Of a stretch of 46,774 nucleotides of DNA, positions 1 to 8,184 are shown one piece after another. A model generated the notes under the pieces. The model searched no databases, had not been told where the DNA came from, and saw nothing but the letters and a program-made list of their open reading frames with translations. Made by a program: the position numbers and the translations under genes. The stretch comes from an uncultured Veillonellaceae bacterium (lineage in GTDB: Bacteria > Bacillota > Negativicutes > Veillonellales > Dialisteraceae): positions 1-46,774 of the forward strand of contig CAKMIA010000011.1 in NCBI GenBank assembly GCA_927353735.1. The letters run 5' to 3'. The first letter of the stretch is position 1; each line of letters opens with the position of its first letter.

Positions 1-157
1 GATGTGGAAGGGGCCCCGCGGGGGCGGCGCCCGCGGCGGGGGGAGCCGCCGAAGCCGTCTCCGCCGCCGGTTGTTTCCCGCTGTCTCCGCATCCGCCGAG
101 AAGCAGACTGCCTGCGGCCATCACAGCCACCGCGCCGTATATCCAGTTTCTTTTCAT
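1..157 (-). CDS. Putative lipoprotein, N-terminal part only
   Basis: Reading leftward from ATG at 157, the first 52 codons give a lipoprotein signal peptide: basic start MKRNWIYG, a hydrophobic core, then a lipobox ending LLLGGC with the lipidated cysteine near residue 23. A low-complexity Ala/Pro/Gly linker follows, as is common between a lipid anchor and a folded domain. A GGGAGAGG ribosome site lies just upstream of the ATG. The gene runs off the left edge, so the functional domain is not visible and no role can be assigned. It is divergent from the amidase gene. Confidence 0.75.
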   Translation of the reverse strand, partial: MKRNWIYGAVAVMAAGSLLLGGCGDSGKQPAAETASAAPPAAGAAPAGPLPH

Positions 158-202
158 GATCCTCTCCCTGCGCGTTCCCGCGCTTTTTTATATATGCATT
201 TT

Positions 203-232
203 ATTGTACTACACACCGCGCCTCTCCTGCAA
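203..232 (-). promoter_or_regulatory. Candidate promoter of the left-edge lipoprotein
   Basis: On the minus strand a TTGCAG -35 (227-232) is followed after 18 bases by a TACAAT -10 (203-208), about 45 bases ahead of the lipoprotein ATG. The TTGCAG -35 recurs at two other promoters in this window (amt and the second aminotransferase). Confidence 0.5.
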
Positions 233-284
233 TTCTCCCCGCGGCGCCGGCGTTTTCCGCCCTTTTCGGCAGGGTGAAAATGCT

Positions 285-313
285 TTGACAGCCTTTTCAT
301 AGAATGCTATATT
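285..313 (+). promoter_or_regulatory. Strong sigma-70/A promoter of the amidase operon
   Basis: A perfect TTGACA (285-290), a 17-base spacer and TATATT (308-313) lie about 50 bases before the amidase start. This is one of the closest matches to consensus in the window, suggesting constitutive expression of the cell-wall genes downstream. Confidence 0.85.
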
Positions 314-363
314 AGTGATACCCTGTTTTATTTTGTTTTTCCTTAGCTTATATAGAGGTACTC

Positions 364-1455
364 ATGAAAAAATTACTGCTCTTTCTCACAGCGCTCCTGA
401 CGCTCTTTCTTCTGCCCATGGCGGCGGGAAGCGCGTCGGCTGCCGAGGTGACCGCTCTCCGCACGGCGGCGCGGACCGACGGCAATCCGCCTTTTGTACG
501 GACCGTGCTGGACCTGTCTTCCAGCGTGAAGGCCGTCGCCTCTCTCAACAAATCCAGAGACACCCTCAAGGTCTCTCTGAAAAATTCCACGCCCGCAGGC
601 GATGCCGCCGGGACGTACCGTGTGAACCGGCAGAACGTGGACACCGTCTCCCTCAAGAAAGACGGCGGGGATGCGCTCCTCACCGTCAAGTTGAAAAACC
701 CCGTGGCCATGGACGACATCAAGGTCTTCGCCCTGAAGGCCAACGGCAGCCTGCCCCAGCGTCTCGTGGTGGACGTGCCGTCGGTATCCACCGTCAAAGC
801 CCAGTCCTCCTCCGGTGTGAAGGGCTCCTCGTCCTCCGTCCCTGCCGCTTCGGCCTCCGACAAGAAAGTCCTGAAGGGCAAGGTCATCTGCCTCGATCCC
901 GGACACGGCGGCTCTGACGTGGGCGCCATCGGCACCCTGAACGGCCAGTCCGTCTACGAAAAGGATATCACCCTCGCCATTTCCCTCCCCCTGCGGGATA
1001 TGCTCCGCAATGCCGGCGCCCAGGTCATCATGACCCGCAGCACCGACAAGGATGTGGCCCGCGCCTATGCAGGCGATGCGGAGGAGCTGCAGACCCGCTG
1101 CGACGTGGCCAATAAGGCTGATGCGGACATCTTTCTCTCCATCCATATCGACTCCTTCTCCAACGCCAATGTGGACGGCACCACCGCCTACTACTATCCG
1201 AAGAGCGGCCGGGATCTTCTGCTCGCCCAGACCCTGCACCAGTCCATGATGGTCAATATGGCCATTCCGGACCGGGGCGTCCGCTCCAATGACCTCTATG
1301 TGAACGTGCATACCGCCATGCCCTCCGTTCTCATGGAAATGGGCTTCATCAGCAACGCCCACCGCCTGAATATGCTCACCTCCTCGTGGGGGCCGAAGCG
1401 CATCGCAGAAAGCATGTATCAGGGCATCATTGATTATTTCAAACAGATCGACTAA
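364..1455 (+). CDS. N-acetylmuramoyl-L-alanine amidase (AMIN + Amidase_3)
   Basis: A 363-residue exported murein hydrolase that cuts the bond between N-acetylmuramic acid and the peptide stem of peptidoglycan. It has a signal peptide (about 1-26, ending SASA), an AMIN-type targeting domain (about 28-145), a Ser-rich linker (about 147-168) and a zinc amidase domain to the end. The expected metal and catalytic residues are present: His181 in DPGHGG, Glu199 in YEKDI, His261 in SIHIDSF and Glu325 in LMEMGF. The domain order matches AmiC-type division amidases of diderms. The ATG at 364 follows a GAGG site. A lipoprotein gene follows 12 bases downstream, so the two are probably co-transcribed from the promoter at 285. 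Confidence 0.93.
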   Translation: MKKLLLFLTALLTLFLLPMAAGSASAAEVTALRTAARTDGNPPFVRTVLDLSSSVKAVASLNKSRDTLKVSLKNSTPAGDAAGTYRVNRQNVDTVSLKKDGGDALLTVKLKNPVAMDDIKVFALKANGSLPQRLVVDVPSVSTVKAQSSSGVKGSSSSVPAASASDKKVLKGKVICLDPGHGGSDVGAIGTLNGQSVYEKDITLAISLPLRDMLRNAGAQVIMTRSTDKDVARAYAGDAEELQTRCDVANKADADIFLSIHIDSFSNANVDGTTAYYYPKSGRDLLLAQTLHQSMMVNMAIPDRGVRSNDLYVNVHTAMPSVLMEMGFISNAHRLNMLTSSWGPKRIAESMYQGIIDYFKQID

Positions 1456-1467
1456 GGAGGCCGACCC

Positions 1468-2013
1468 ATGAAAAAAGCACTTCTTCTCGCAGCAGGCCTC
1501 CTGCTGGCCGTCACGCTCCCCGGCTGCGGTGATGTCTCCCGGCCGCCGGCGGAAAAACAGACCGTCTCCGCAGCGGAGGAAGCGGTCCCCGCCCAGCACG
1601 AGGCCACGCTCGTGACCTATCTCCCCGATGAGGAGGGCCTGCGCGTGGAGCCTCACACCATGAAGGTCACCGCCAAGGAAAAGACCCTGAAAAATGCGCT
1701 CTTCCAGCTAATCCAGCTCGACCGGGCCCAGACCTATCCCCTGCTGCCCACGGGCCTCACAGTGAAGAGCGTGGACGTGAAGGACGGCACCGCCGTCATC
1801 GATCTCTCGAAGGAGATCCGGAAGCTCAGCGTCGGCTCCACCGGCGAGACGCTCTTTGTGGCCATGTTCGTCAATACGGCCACAGAATTTCCCAATGTGA
1901 AGGAAGTGCGCTTCCTCTGCGAGGGACAGCCCCTGAGCAAACTCGGCGGCCATTATGATATGACCCAGGCCTTCAAGCGGGACGAAAGCATGATCCGCAT
2001 GGAAAAGAAATAA
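1468..2013 (+). CDS. GerMN-domain lipoprotein
   Basis: A 181-residue lipoprotein with a signal peptide ending in the lipobox TLPGC. A Pro/Ala/Glu-rich linker (about 25-48) leads into a GerMN-type domain (about 50-165). The latter shows the pattern typical of that family: a strand VTYLPDE, a helix, TGLTVKSVDVKDGTAVIDLS, then a helix and VKEVRFLCEGQP. GerMN domains are found in spore germination GerM and in many non-spore envelope proteins; their exact role is not established. An AGGAGG site overlaps the amidase stop, so translation is tightly linked to the amidase. A peptidoglycan-related role is inferred from this pairing only. Confidence 0.85.
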   Translation: MKKALLLAAGLLLAVTLPGCGDVSRPPAEKQTVSAAEEAVPAQHEATLVTYLPDEEGLRVEPHTMKVTAKEKTLKNALFQLIQLDRAQTYPLLPTGLTVKSVDVKDGTAVIDLSKEIRKLSVGSTGETLFVAMFVNTATEFPNVKEVRFLCEGQPLSKLGGHYDMTQAFKRDESMIRMEKK

Positions 2014-2020
2014 CAGACGA

Positions 2021-2053
2021 AAAAAAGGAAAGGATCGCTCCTTTCCTTTTTTT
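2021..2053. terminator. Bidirectional intrinsic terminator
   Basis: An 8-bp stem (GGAAAGGA at 2027-2034 with TCCTTTCC at 2039-2046) closes a TCGC loop and is flanked by A7 and T7. It can end the amidase/GerMN transcript and the small minus-strand ORF from the other side. Confidence 0.9.
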
Positions 2054-2062
2054 GCGGCCTCT

Positions 2063-2188
2063 TTACTCGGCTGCGCCGCGGATGCAGGTCTCGATGATCT
2101 GCTTCAGCTCCTCATCGGTAAATTCCGCATCGGAGAAATTCCAGATCAGCGCCCTCAGCATCTGTACCTGTTCGGTGGAAATTCTCAT
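2063..2188 (-). CDS. Small protein of 41 residues, unknown function
   Basis: The minus strand holds a clean 41-codon ORF starting MRISTEQVQMLRAL and ending IRGAAE before TAA. It is acidic, probably mostly helical, and has no signal peptide or membrane segment. An AGGA site lies about 12 bases upstream, an in-frame TGA lies just before the ATG, and a TATAAT (2247-2252) sits about 60 bases upstream. It ends at the shared terminator at 2021-2053. I do not recognise the family. The self-contained layout (possible promoter, start, ORF, terminator) argues that it is a real small gene. Confidence 0.55.
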   Translation of the reverse strand: MRISTEQVQMLRALIWNFSDAEFTDEELKQIIETCIRGAAE

Positions 2189-2328
2189 GGCTCATCATCC
2201 TTTCTATGAACTCCCTGATTTTCCGCTTTCCTGCGGTTCTGTCTGTATTATACGGATGAGCCTGGACACCTCATGTCATGGTCTGCTCCGGCGTGGCAAT
2301 TTAGAAAAAATTTATTTTCGACGCAAAG

Positions 2329-2363
2329 AAAAGAGCCCCTCCTTCGGGAGAAGCTCTTTTCTA
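2329..2363 (-). terminator. Terminator of the first aminotransferase
   Basis: AAAAGAGC (2329-2336) pairs with GCTCTTTT (2353-2360) around a CTCC-TTCG-GGAG inner hairpin. On the minus strand it is followed by TTTTCTTT. It lies just past the aminotransferase stop. Confidence 0.85.
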
Positions 2364-2371
2364 TTTCCTTC

Positions 2372-3613
2372 TTACAGCTGGCCCGCTTCCACCATGGCGT
2401 CCCGGATGGCGCCGGCTAGGCCGTGCATTTTCGCCTTCGGGATGGCGCACACCGCCACGCGCACCCCCGCGCGGAGCGGCACCAGATAGATGTGCTTCTT
2501 CTGGAGAAGGGCGCAGACTTTTCCCGCATCCGGCGACGGGATGCTCAGGAAAAAGCCCGATTGATAGGGCAGCATGGGCAGCCCTGCCTCCTTCGCTTCC
2601 TTCACGAAGATGGCCGCCCGCTCCTGAATGAGCTGGTAATACTGCTCCTGCTCCGCCTGATACTGCCGGCGCAGCGCCGGGTCCTCCCAGATGCGCACCA
2701 GACAGGCCATGCCGCCGCGGCTGTTGTTCGACCAGGTGGCGCGGTTCGTATAGGTGTTGACCTCTGCAAATTCCCGGGCCACCGCCTCCGATGAGGAGAG
2801 GCCGATCATAGCGCCCACGCGGACGCCGTACATGGTGAAGCTCTTGGACATGCTGAACGCCGTCACGATGAGGATCTCCGGCGGCAGGCCGCTGAATTTC
2901 CGGAAGAACGCCCGCGCCCCCGGCCCGGCGTAGTCGATGTAGGACACGTCCACCAGCACGGTGATCTTCCGGCCCCGCGCCACCAGCGTTTTCAGGAAAT
3001 CAAAGATCCTGTCCCAGTCCTCGTCGGTGAGGCTGTAGCCGGTGGGATTGTGCGCCGGCGTATTCAGGACCACCGCCAGCTGCTCCTGCCGGTCCGCCAT
3101 AGCGGAGAGCTGCCGCTGGAAATCCTCATGGTCGAAGCCGCCGTCCTCCCCGATGAGGCGGAACGTGCGCAGCGACCGCCCCGCGTCGGCGCAGAGCATC
3201 TGATAGGCGCTCCAGTACCAGTCGGCGGTGAGCACCTCATCGCCGGGGCAGGTGTAATTGTGGATGATGTGATGGATCGCCCCGGTGCCGCCCGTGGTAG
3301 CCACCGCGACGGTGTAGCCCTCCGGCCGGTAGTCCCCGAAGCAGCATTCCTGCGCATCCTTCAGAAAGGCCGGCAGTCCCGCCACCGGCGCATAGGCGAT
3401 GATCTCCGTCATGGGGAGCGCCCGGTAGGTCTTTTCCACCGTGGGCAGGCACACCAGCGTGCCCGTCTCGTCCTGGATCACTCCCGCCGTCCCGTTGACC
3501 ACCTTGTCCTTGCCGTTGGCCTGAATATCCGCCTGCGCCGCATTGGACGCACCGAAAATGGCATCCTTGTATTTTTTGCCCCGCGCCTGCGGAGCCGCCA
3601 TGCTTTCCGTCAT
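2372..3613 (-). CDS. PLP-dependent aminotransferase (class I, aspartate/aromatic type), paralogue 1
   Basis: A 413-residue fold-type I aminotransferase. The PLP-binding lysine is Lys257 in SMSKSFTMYG. Other family marks are TTGGTGAIHH for cofactor phosphate contact, the NPTGYS turn and the DVSYIDYAG strand that carries the ring-binding Asp and Tyr. The start is set at ATG 3613 (MTESMAAPQ) because a GGGGAGGA site lies just before it; an upstream in-frame ATG at 3640 would put that site inside the gene. It is clearly related along its whole length to the gene at 38630-39889 (shared NGT.G.I.DE.G, GGTGA.HH..HNY and AIF.KEA). Substrate cannot be told from sequence. It has its own terminator and is probably monocistronic. 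Confidence 0.88.
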   Translation of the reverse strand: MTESMAAPQARGKKYKDAIFGASNAAQADIQANGKDKVVNGTAGVIQDETGTLVCLPTVEKTYRALPMTEIIAYAPVAGLPAFLKDAQECCFGDYRPEGYTVAVATTGGTGAIHHIIHNYTCPGDEVLTADWYWSAYQMLCADAGRSLRTFRLIGEDGGFDHEDFQRQLSAMADRQEQLAVVLNTPAHNPTGYSLTDEDWDRIFDFLKTLVARGRKITVLVDVSYIDYAGPGARAFFRKFSGLPPEILIVTAFSMSKSFTMYGVRVGAMIGLSSSEAVAREFAEVNTYTNRATWSNNSRGGMACLVRIWEDPALRRQYQAEQEQYYQLIQERAAIFVKEAKEAGLPMLPYQSGFFLSIPSPDAGKVCALLQKKHIYLVPLRAGVRVAVCAIPKAKMHGLAGAIRDAMVEAGQL

Positions 3614-3724
3614 TCCTTGTTCCTCCCCTTTCAGAAACACTGTTTCCCTGTATTGTCAGTCTTTTTGTATTATATCGCCCTTCCCGCGGGCCGCCTTATA
3701 TCTCTTTTCTATCTCTGCCAAAGA

Positions 3725-3752
3725 AAAAAAGCGCGGTCTGTCCGCGCTTTCC
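3725..3752 (-). terminator. Terminator of the rluA-pgeF operon
   Basis: AAAGCGCGG (3728-3736) pairs with CCGCGCTTT (3742-3750). The minus-strand RNA then runs into a U tract (TTTTTTTCTT). It starts a few bases after the pgeF stop. Confidence 0.92.
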
Positions 3753-3754
3753 TT

Positions 3755-4567
3755 TTACAGCAGCATCACGGCCGCCATGTGCCGCCCGGTCCGTCCGCCC
3801 GATTTCCGGTAGGAAAAGAACAGGTCGTCCCGGCAGTACGTGCAGAGGCCGCTCATTTCGATGTGATGGGACGTCATACCGGCCCGCAGCAGGAGGAGCC
3901 GGTTCGCCTCCGGCAGGTCGAAGAGATACTTGCCGCCGCCCTTCTCCCGGGCGAGGCGCCCCATCTCCTCCGGTCCGAAGAGGGCGGAAAAGGCATCGAT
4001 CACATCCTGCCCCACCTCGAAGCAGCACCCGCCGATGGCCGGTCCCACACCGGCGAGCAGATCCTCCGGCCGCGTGCCGTAGGTCTCATGGAAGAGCTGC
4101 ACCATTTTCCCGCCGATGTCGCCGGCGGGGCCGCGCCAGCCCCCATGGGCCACGCCGGCCGCATGATGCACCGGATCATAAAAGAGAAGCGGCGTGCAGT
4201 CTGCGAAATTCATGGTGAGCGGCACATTCTTTTCCTGCGTCATCAGGCCGTCGCAGGCGGGAATGGCCGTGTCCGCCTCCTTCGCGCCGCGGCCGCAGTC
4301 CGCCCGGCCCACGATCTCAATGTGCGTGCCGTGCACCTGATGGCAGCTGATGATCGACTCCGCCGGGATGTGGAGCAGGGACAGGAACCGCTTCCGGTTC
4401 TCCCGCACCGCTGCCGGGTCGTCCCCGGTGGAAAAGCTCATATTGAGCGTATCGAAGGGCGCCTTCGATACACCGCCCCTCCGGGACGCCACCGCCGCCG
4501 TCACACCGCCGGCCCTGCGGAACAGTGAAAATGCCACAAAGGGAATCCCGTTTCTGATCTCTATCAT
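3755..4567 (-). CDS. pgeF: PgeF/YfiH-family protein (multicopper-oxidase-like fold, DUF152)
   Basis: A 270-residue member of the YfiH/LACC1 family. Earlier work called these polyphenol oxidases; newer work assigns peptidoglycan editing (PgeF) and purine nucleoside activity in homologues. The conserved zinc-site residues are visible: His in CHQVHG, Cys in NFADCTPLL and His in GVAHGGWRG. The start of the family also matches (SRRGGVS, LN.S.GDDP). The ATG overlaps the rluA stop as ATGA, so translation is coupled to the pseudouridine synthase, an arrangement often seen for this family. Cytoplasmic, with no signal peptide. Confidence 0.9.
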   Translation of the reverse strand: MIEIRNGIPFVAFSLFRRAGGVTAAVASRRGGVSKAPFDTLNMSFSTGDDPAAVRENRKRFLSLLHIPAESIISCHQVHGTHIEIVGRADCGRGAKEADTAIPACDGLMTQEKNVPLTMNFADCTPLLFYDPVHHAAGVAHGGWRGPAGDIGGKMVQLFHETYGTRPEDLLAGVGPAIGGCCFEVGQDVIDAFSALFGPEEMGRLAREKGGGKYLFDLPEANRLLLLRAGMTSHHIEMSGLCTYCRDDLFFSYRKSGGRTGRHMAAVMLL

Positions 4568-5481
4568 GAATGCCTCCCGAAAAACTGCTGAAAATCCGGC
4601 CGCACGGCCTCCATTGGCTCCGCGATGCGCCGCATATCCTCAGGGAGCGGCGCGGTCCACGATACCGGTTCGCCGGTCTCCGGATGGCGGAACGCCACGT
4701 CCACCGCATGGAGCGCCTGCCGGCTCATGCGCTCACAGGGCCCGCCGTACAGGTCGTCCCCGAGGAGCGGATGTCCCAGATGGGCCAGATGCACCCGGAT
4801 CTGATGGGTGCGCCCCGTGTGAAGGCGGAGTCGGAGGAAATCACAGTCCTCTCCCTGGGCGAGCACCTCATAGTCCGTCCGGGCGGGCTTGCCATCCTCC
4901 CGCACCATCCATTCCACGATGCTCCCCGGCCGGCGGCCGATGGGCGCGTCGATGGTGCCCGAAGCTGACGCCAGATGCCCCGAGGCGATTGCCAGATAAT
5001 GGCGGGTGATCTGGTCGTGGCTCCGGGACAGATCCCACTGGACCTTCGCCGATTTTGCCACCACCACGAGCCCCGTGGTATTCCGGTCGAGGCGGTACAC
5101 CGGGTGGATGCCCGCCTGCTCGCCCCGTTTCCGGAAATACCCTGCCACGGCGTTCACGAGGCTGTCATGGATGTCCCGGTGCGTGGGATGGATGATCATG
5201 CCCGGCCCCTTGTTCACGATGAGGAGCGCCCCGTCCTCGTACACGATGGAGAGGGGAATATCCGCCGGCACGATGTCCGATGCCTCCTCCCACTCGCAGA
5301 CGATGCGGTCTCCGCCGGAGACGGGTGTACGCGCATTGTGCACCTCTTCCCCGTTCACCGTGACCCGGCCGTTCCATTTCACCCGCTTCCACAGCGAAGC
5401 CGACAGGCGGCCGCTCTGCCGCATGAAGCTCCGAAGCATCACCGGCGGCGCGCCGTCCGGTACGATCCATTCCAGTCTCAT
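4564..5481 (-). CDS. RluA-family rRNA/tRNA pseudouridine synthase
   Basis: A 305-residue enzyme converting uridine to pseudouridine in structured RNA. An S4-like RNA-binding N-terminus (about 1-75, with VNGEEV) precedes the catalytic domain, which contains HPVYRLDRNTTGL with the catalytic aspartate in RLDR. Further family motifs are KPARTDYEVL, LHTGRTHQIRVH and HPLLGDDLYGG. The start is placed at ATG 5481 (MRLEWIV) because AGGAGGGG lies directly upstream; an in-frame ATG at 5532 has no such site and precedes the promoter -10. The exact uridine target (RluA, RluC or RluD type) cannot be decided. Confidence 0.92.
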   Translation of the reverse strand: MRLEWIVPDGAPPVMLRSFMRQSGRLSASLWKRVKWNGRVTVNGEEVHNARTPVSGGDRIVCEWEEASDIVPADIPLSIVYEDGALLIVNKGPGMIIHPTHRDIHDSLVNAVAGYFRKRGEQAGIHPVYRLDRNTTGLVVVAKSAKVQWDLSRSHDQITRHYLAIASGHLASASGTIDAPIGRRPGSIVEWMVREDGKPARTDYEVLAQGEDCDFLRLRLHTGRTHQIRVHLAHLGHPLLGDDLYGGPCERMSRQALHAVDVAFRHPETGEPVSWTAPLPEDMRRIAEPMEAVRPDFQQFFGRHS

Positions 5482-5503
5482 GAGCCCCTCCTTTCTTCTG
5501 CCT

Positions 5504-5532
5504 ATTATATCGGGAAGTGTCCGTTTCTTCAA
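5504..5532 (-). promoter_or_regulatory. Promoter of rluA-pgeF
   Basis: Minus-strand TTGAAG (5527-5532), a 17-base spacer and a consensus TATAAT (5504-5509), about 22 bases before the rluA ATG. The leader is therefore very short. Confidence 0.75.
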
Positions 5533-5542
5533 AACAGCACAA

Positions 5543-5571
5543 CAAAAACAGCACCTCCTGAGAGATGCTGT
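5543..5571 (-). terminator. Terminator of the feo operon
   Basis: ACAGCA (5548-5553) pairs with TGCTGT (5566-5571). On the minus strand the stem is followed by TTTTTGTTG. It sits just past the stop of the small FeoB-associated gene. Confidence 0.8.
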
Positions 5572-5577
5572 CTGATG

Positions 5578-5838
5578 TTATCTGTCCGGCCCGTGAGCGC
5601 TGTCCCCGCGATGCTTCCGCGCCTCTGCCCGGATGGCCTGCCACGCCTCGGCGGCCTGCTTCCGCTCCTGCGCAGTGACCTCTCCTTTTGTGCAGCCGGC
5701 GCACCCTGCGGAACAGCCGGTGCCGCAGCAGCTGCTTTCACCGCTCACAAAGTGGCGGTACAGCCGCTTCAGGCCCGCACAGAATGCCAGAAAGATCACC
5801 GCTGCCAGCGCCCAGGTGATCCCGTCGCCCATGCTCAT
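5578..5838 (-). CDS. FeoB-associated Cys-rich membrane protein
   Basis: An 86-residue protein with one N-terminal membrane helix (about 8-27, WALAAVIFLAFCAGL), a short basic stretch, then a cysteine cluster (about 35-50, in the order SCCGTGC, AGCAGC) and a charged helical tail. Small proteins of this design commonly follow feoB in Firmicutes and related bacteria and are annotated as FeoB-associated; a role in iron handling at the transporter is proposed from context, not shown. A GAAGGAGG site precedes the ATG. It lies 64 bases after feoB and ends at the operon terminator. Confidence 0.85.
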   Translation of the reverse strand: MSMGDGITWALAAVIFLAFCAGLKRLYRHFVSGESSCCGTGCSAGCAGCTKGEVTAQERKQAAEAWQAIRAEARKHRGDSAHGPDR

Positions 5839-5902
5839 GATGCCTCCTTCGGAAAGGGACAGCCCCTCTCCCGACTTATCAGAAATTTACAGAAAACGCC
5901 GC

Positions 5903-7798
5903 TCACAGTCCCAGCGCCAGCGCGATGCGGTACACCACGAGAGAGACCGCCCACGCAATGACGAACTGGCTCACCGCCGCAAAGCCCATCCAGTACCAGC
6001 TGTTTGTTTCCTTTTTGATGGTGCCCAGTGCGGTCATGCACGGCGTATACAGCTGGGAGAATACCATGAAGGCCAGCGCCGAGGCCGCCGTGAAGGCCGC
6101 TGCCAGCCCCGTGCCCGCCACGGTGGTGACCATCTCCGCCTCCTCCATGTCGGGCGACAGGTCCGGCAGGCCGTAGAGGATGCCGATGGTGGACACCACC
6201 GCTTCCTTGGCCATGATGCCCGAGATGACCGCGGAGCCCGCCTCCCACGTATCGAAGCCGTGGAAGACGAAGAGCGCGGACATCCAGCCGCCCACCGCGG
6301 CGAGGAAGCTTTCCGACATATCCTCCACCGGTCCCGACGCATTGTAGCCCGACAGGAACCAGATGAGCACCGACATGGAGAGGATGATGGTGCCGGCCTT
6401 CACGAGATAACCCTTTCCCTTGTCCCAGGTCTCAAGGAGCACCGTTTTCATATCGGGCCAGCGGTACGGCGGCAGCTCCAGCACGAAGCTCGCCCCGTCA
6501 TCCCGGAACAGCGTCCTGGCATAGAGGGCGGACGCCCCCATGGCGCCGAGGATGCCGAACAGATACATCGCAAAGACCACGTCGGCCGCCCGTTCCCCGA
6601 AGAAGACCGCGCCGAACAACGCCAGCACGGGCAGCTTCGCGCCGCAGGTGAGGAAGGGCGTCACCAGGATGGTGATCATCCGGTCCCGACGGGAGTCCAG
6701 CGCCCGCGCGCCCATGATGCCCGGCACGGCGCAGCCGAAGCCGCACATGATCGGCATGAGCGCCTTCCCCGAGAGGCCGATCCGCCGCATCAGAGGGTCC
6801 AGCACGAAGGCCACGCGCGCCATGTAGCCCGTCCCGTCCAGAAAGGACAGGCAGAAAAAGAGCGTGAAGATGAGGGGCACAAAGGTGAGGATGCCGCCCA
6901 CGCCGGCGATGATGCCGTCACAGATGAGAGACTGCATCCACTCCGCCACGCCCAGCGAGGCCAGCGCCGCCCCCGCCGATGGCAGGACCGCCTCATTGAG
7001 GAAGCCGTCCAGCCAGTCCGCCACGGGCTGCCCGATCCAGGTGAAAGTGATCTGGAAGGTGAGATACAGCATGAGCAGCAGCACCAGGATCGAGCCTGCC
7101 CCGTTGGCCAGCACCCGGTCGATCATTTCCGACCGGTCCGCGCTCATCTGATGACGGGTCACCGTCTCCGCCACGATCCGGTCGATGAAGGCATAACGCG
7201 CCTCCATCACCGCCTCCTCCCGCTGCTCCGGGTCGGCGATGGACCGCTTCAGCTCGTCCAGATGAGCAATATAGGCCTCCACCTCCGGCGAATTGCGGTA
7301 CTCCGACATGACCGTGGAGGTGAACATATCAAGGAGCTTCTGCGTGCTCTTCCGGCTCCGCCCCACGGTCTGCACCACCGGCATGCCCAGAAGCCGGCTG
7401 AGCCGGTCCGCAGAGATCTCTATGCCCTTTCTCTGCGCCTCGTCATGCATATTGAGGTCCAGCAGCACCGGGATACGGTGCTCCAGCAGCTGGAGACAGA
7501 GGAAGAGATTGCGCTCCATATTGGACGAGTCGATCACGTCCACCACGATGTCCGGCTTCTCTCTCGTGAGATACTCCTCCACGATCCGCTCCTCCGGCGA
7601 GCGGGCATTGATGCTGTAGGTCCCCGGAAGGTCCATCACGGCGATGGCCCGTCCCCGATGGCTCGCATAGCCCTGCTTCCGGTCCACGGTCACGCCGGGC
7701 CAGTTTCCTATTTTCTGCCGGATGCCGGTGAGCTCATTGAAGATCGTGGACTTTCCCGTATTCGGATTGCCCGTGAGCGCCACAGATACCATTCCCAT
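5903..7798 (-). CDS. feoB: Ferrous iron transport protein B
   Basis: A 631-residue inner-membrane Fe(II) transporter with a cytosolic G domain. The G1 loop is GNPNTGKS (10-17), G3 is DLPG, and the base-recognition motif is NMHD in LDLNMHDEA. A helical GDI-type region follows (about 170-265), then the transmembrane part with two gate (nucleoside-recognition-like) repeats, e.g. TCGAKLPVLALF and CGFGCAVPGIMGAR. At 631 residues it is shorter than the roughly 700-770 of many homologues, but the ending looks natural. It lies 19 bases after feoA in the same operon. Confidence 0.96.
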   Translation of the reverse strand: MGMVSVALTGNPNTGKSTIFNELTGIRQKIGNWPGVTVDRKQGYASHRGRAIAVMDLPGTYSINARSPEERIVEEYLTREKPDIVVDVIDSSNMERNLFLCLQLLEHRIPVLLDLNMHDEAQRKGIEISADRLSRLLGMPVVQTVGRSRKSTQKLLDMFTSTVMSEYRNSPEVEAYIAHLDELKRSIADPEQREEAVMEARYAFIDRIVAETVTRHQMSADRSEMIDRVLANGAGSILVLLLMLYLTFQITFTWIGQPVADWLDGFLNEAVLPSAGAALASLGVAEWMQSLICDGIIAGVGGILTFVPLIFTLFFCLSFLDGTGYMARVAFVLDPLMRRIGLSGKALMPIMCGFGCAVPGIMGARALDSRRDRMITILVTPFLTCGAKLPVLALFGAVFFGERAADVVFAMYLFGILGAMGASALYARTLFRDDGASFVLELPPYRWPDMKTVLLETWDKGKGYLVKAGTIILSMSVLIWFLSGYNASGPVEDMSESFLAAVGGWMSALFVFHGFDTWEAGSAVISGIMAKEAVVSTIGILYGLPDLSPDMEEAEMVTTVAGTGLAAAFTAASALAFMVFSQLYTPCMTALGTIKKETNSWYWMGFAAVSQFVIAWAVSLVVYRIALALGL

Positions 7799-7817
7799 AG
7801 ATGCCGCCTGCCTTTCC

Positions 7818-8042
7818 TTACGCCACTTCCGTCACAAAGATCCGGGCCGCGTCGCGCAGCCGGACCGCCATTTTATAGGAGCGCACCCGGATGGCCAGCG
7901 GATCGCCCATCGGCCCCGTCCGCAGGATCTCCACCTTTGTGCCCTTCACCAGTCCCATGCTCATCAGCCGGTTCTTCAGCTCCGACGCCTCGATATGATC
8001 GATGCGGACCGTCGTGCCCGGCTTTGCCTCACTCATCTTCAT
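7818..8042 (-). CDS. feoA: Ferrous iron transport protein A
   Basis: A 74-residue SH3-like protein required for, or modulating, FeoB activity. The family pattern is clear: an N-terminal PGTTVRI, LKNRLMSMGLVKGTKVEIL, then GPMGDPLAIRVRSYKMAVR with a short C-terminal tail. A GAGGG site precedes ATG 8042. It is the first gene of the feo operon, behind the promoter at 8135-8163. Confidence 0.95.
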   Translation of the reverse strand: MKMSEAKPGTTVRIDHIEASELKNRLMSMGLVKGTKVEILRTGPMGDPLAIRVRSYKMAVRLRDAARIFVTEVA

Positions 8043-8104
8043 GCGCTGTCCCTCTTTTCCTCCATTTAGTGTAAATGCAAAAATAAATATGCCTTGTTTA
8101 TCTT

Positions 8105-8128
8105 ATAAATTAGCCATTCCTAATTTAT
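8105..8128. promoter_or_regulatory. Inverted repeat at the feo transcription start
   Basis: A perfect 9-bp inverted repeat, ATAAATTAG (8105-8113) and CTAATTTAT (8120-8128), with a 6-base centre. It falls at about +1 to +24 of the feo promoter, a usual repressor position. The TTAG/CTAA arms recall DtxR/MntR-type operators, but that assignment is an inference. Confidence 0.55.
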
Positions 8129-8134
8129 GGAAAC

Positions 8135-8163
8135 ATCATACCTGCCTTTCTTTCTTCTGTCAA
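8135..8163 (-). promoter_or_regulatory. feo operon promoter
   Basis: On the minus strand a perfect TTGACA (8158-8163), a 17-base spacer and TATGAT (8135-8140). Transcription would start near 8128, giving a leader of about 85 bases before feoA. Confidence 0.88.
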
Positions 8164-8169
8164 GCTATT

Positions 8170-8184
8170 TGAGAATTATTTTCA
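8170..8184. promoter_or_regulatory. Fur-like box upstream of the feo promoter
   Basis: TGAGAATTATTTTCA matches the 7-1-7 Fur pattern TGATAAT-N-ATTATCA at 12 of 14 positions. A second TGAGAAT half-site lies at 8191-8197. The box ends 6 bases upstream of the -35, in keeping with iron control of ferrous-iron uptake. Confidence 0.65.
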
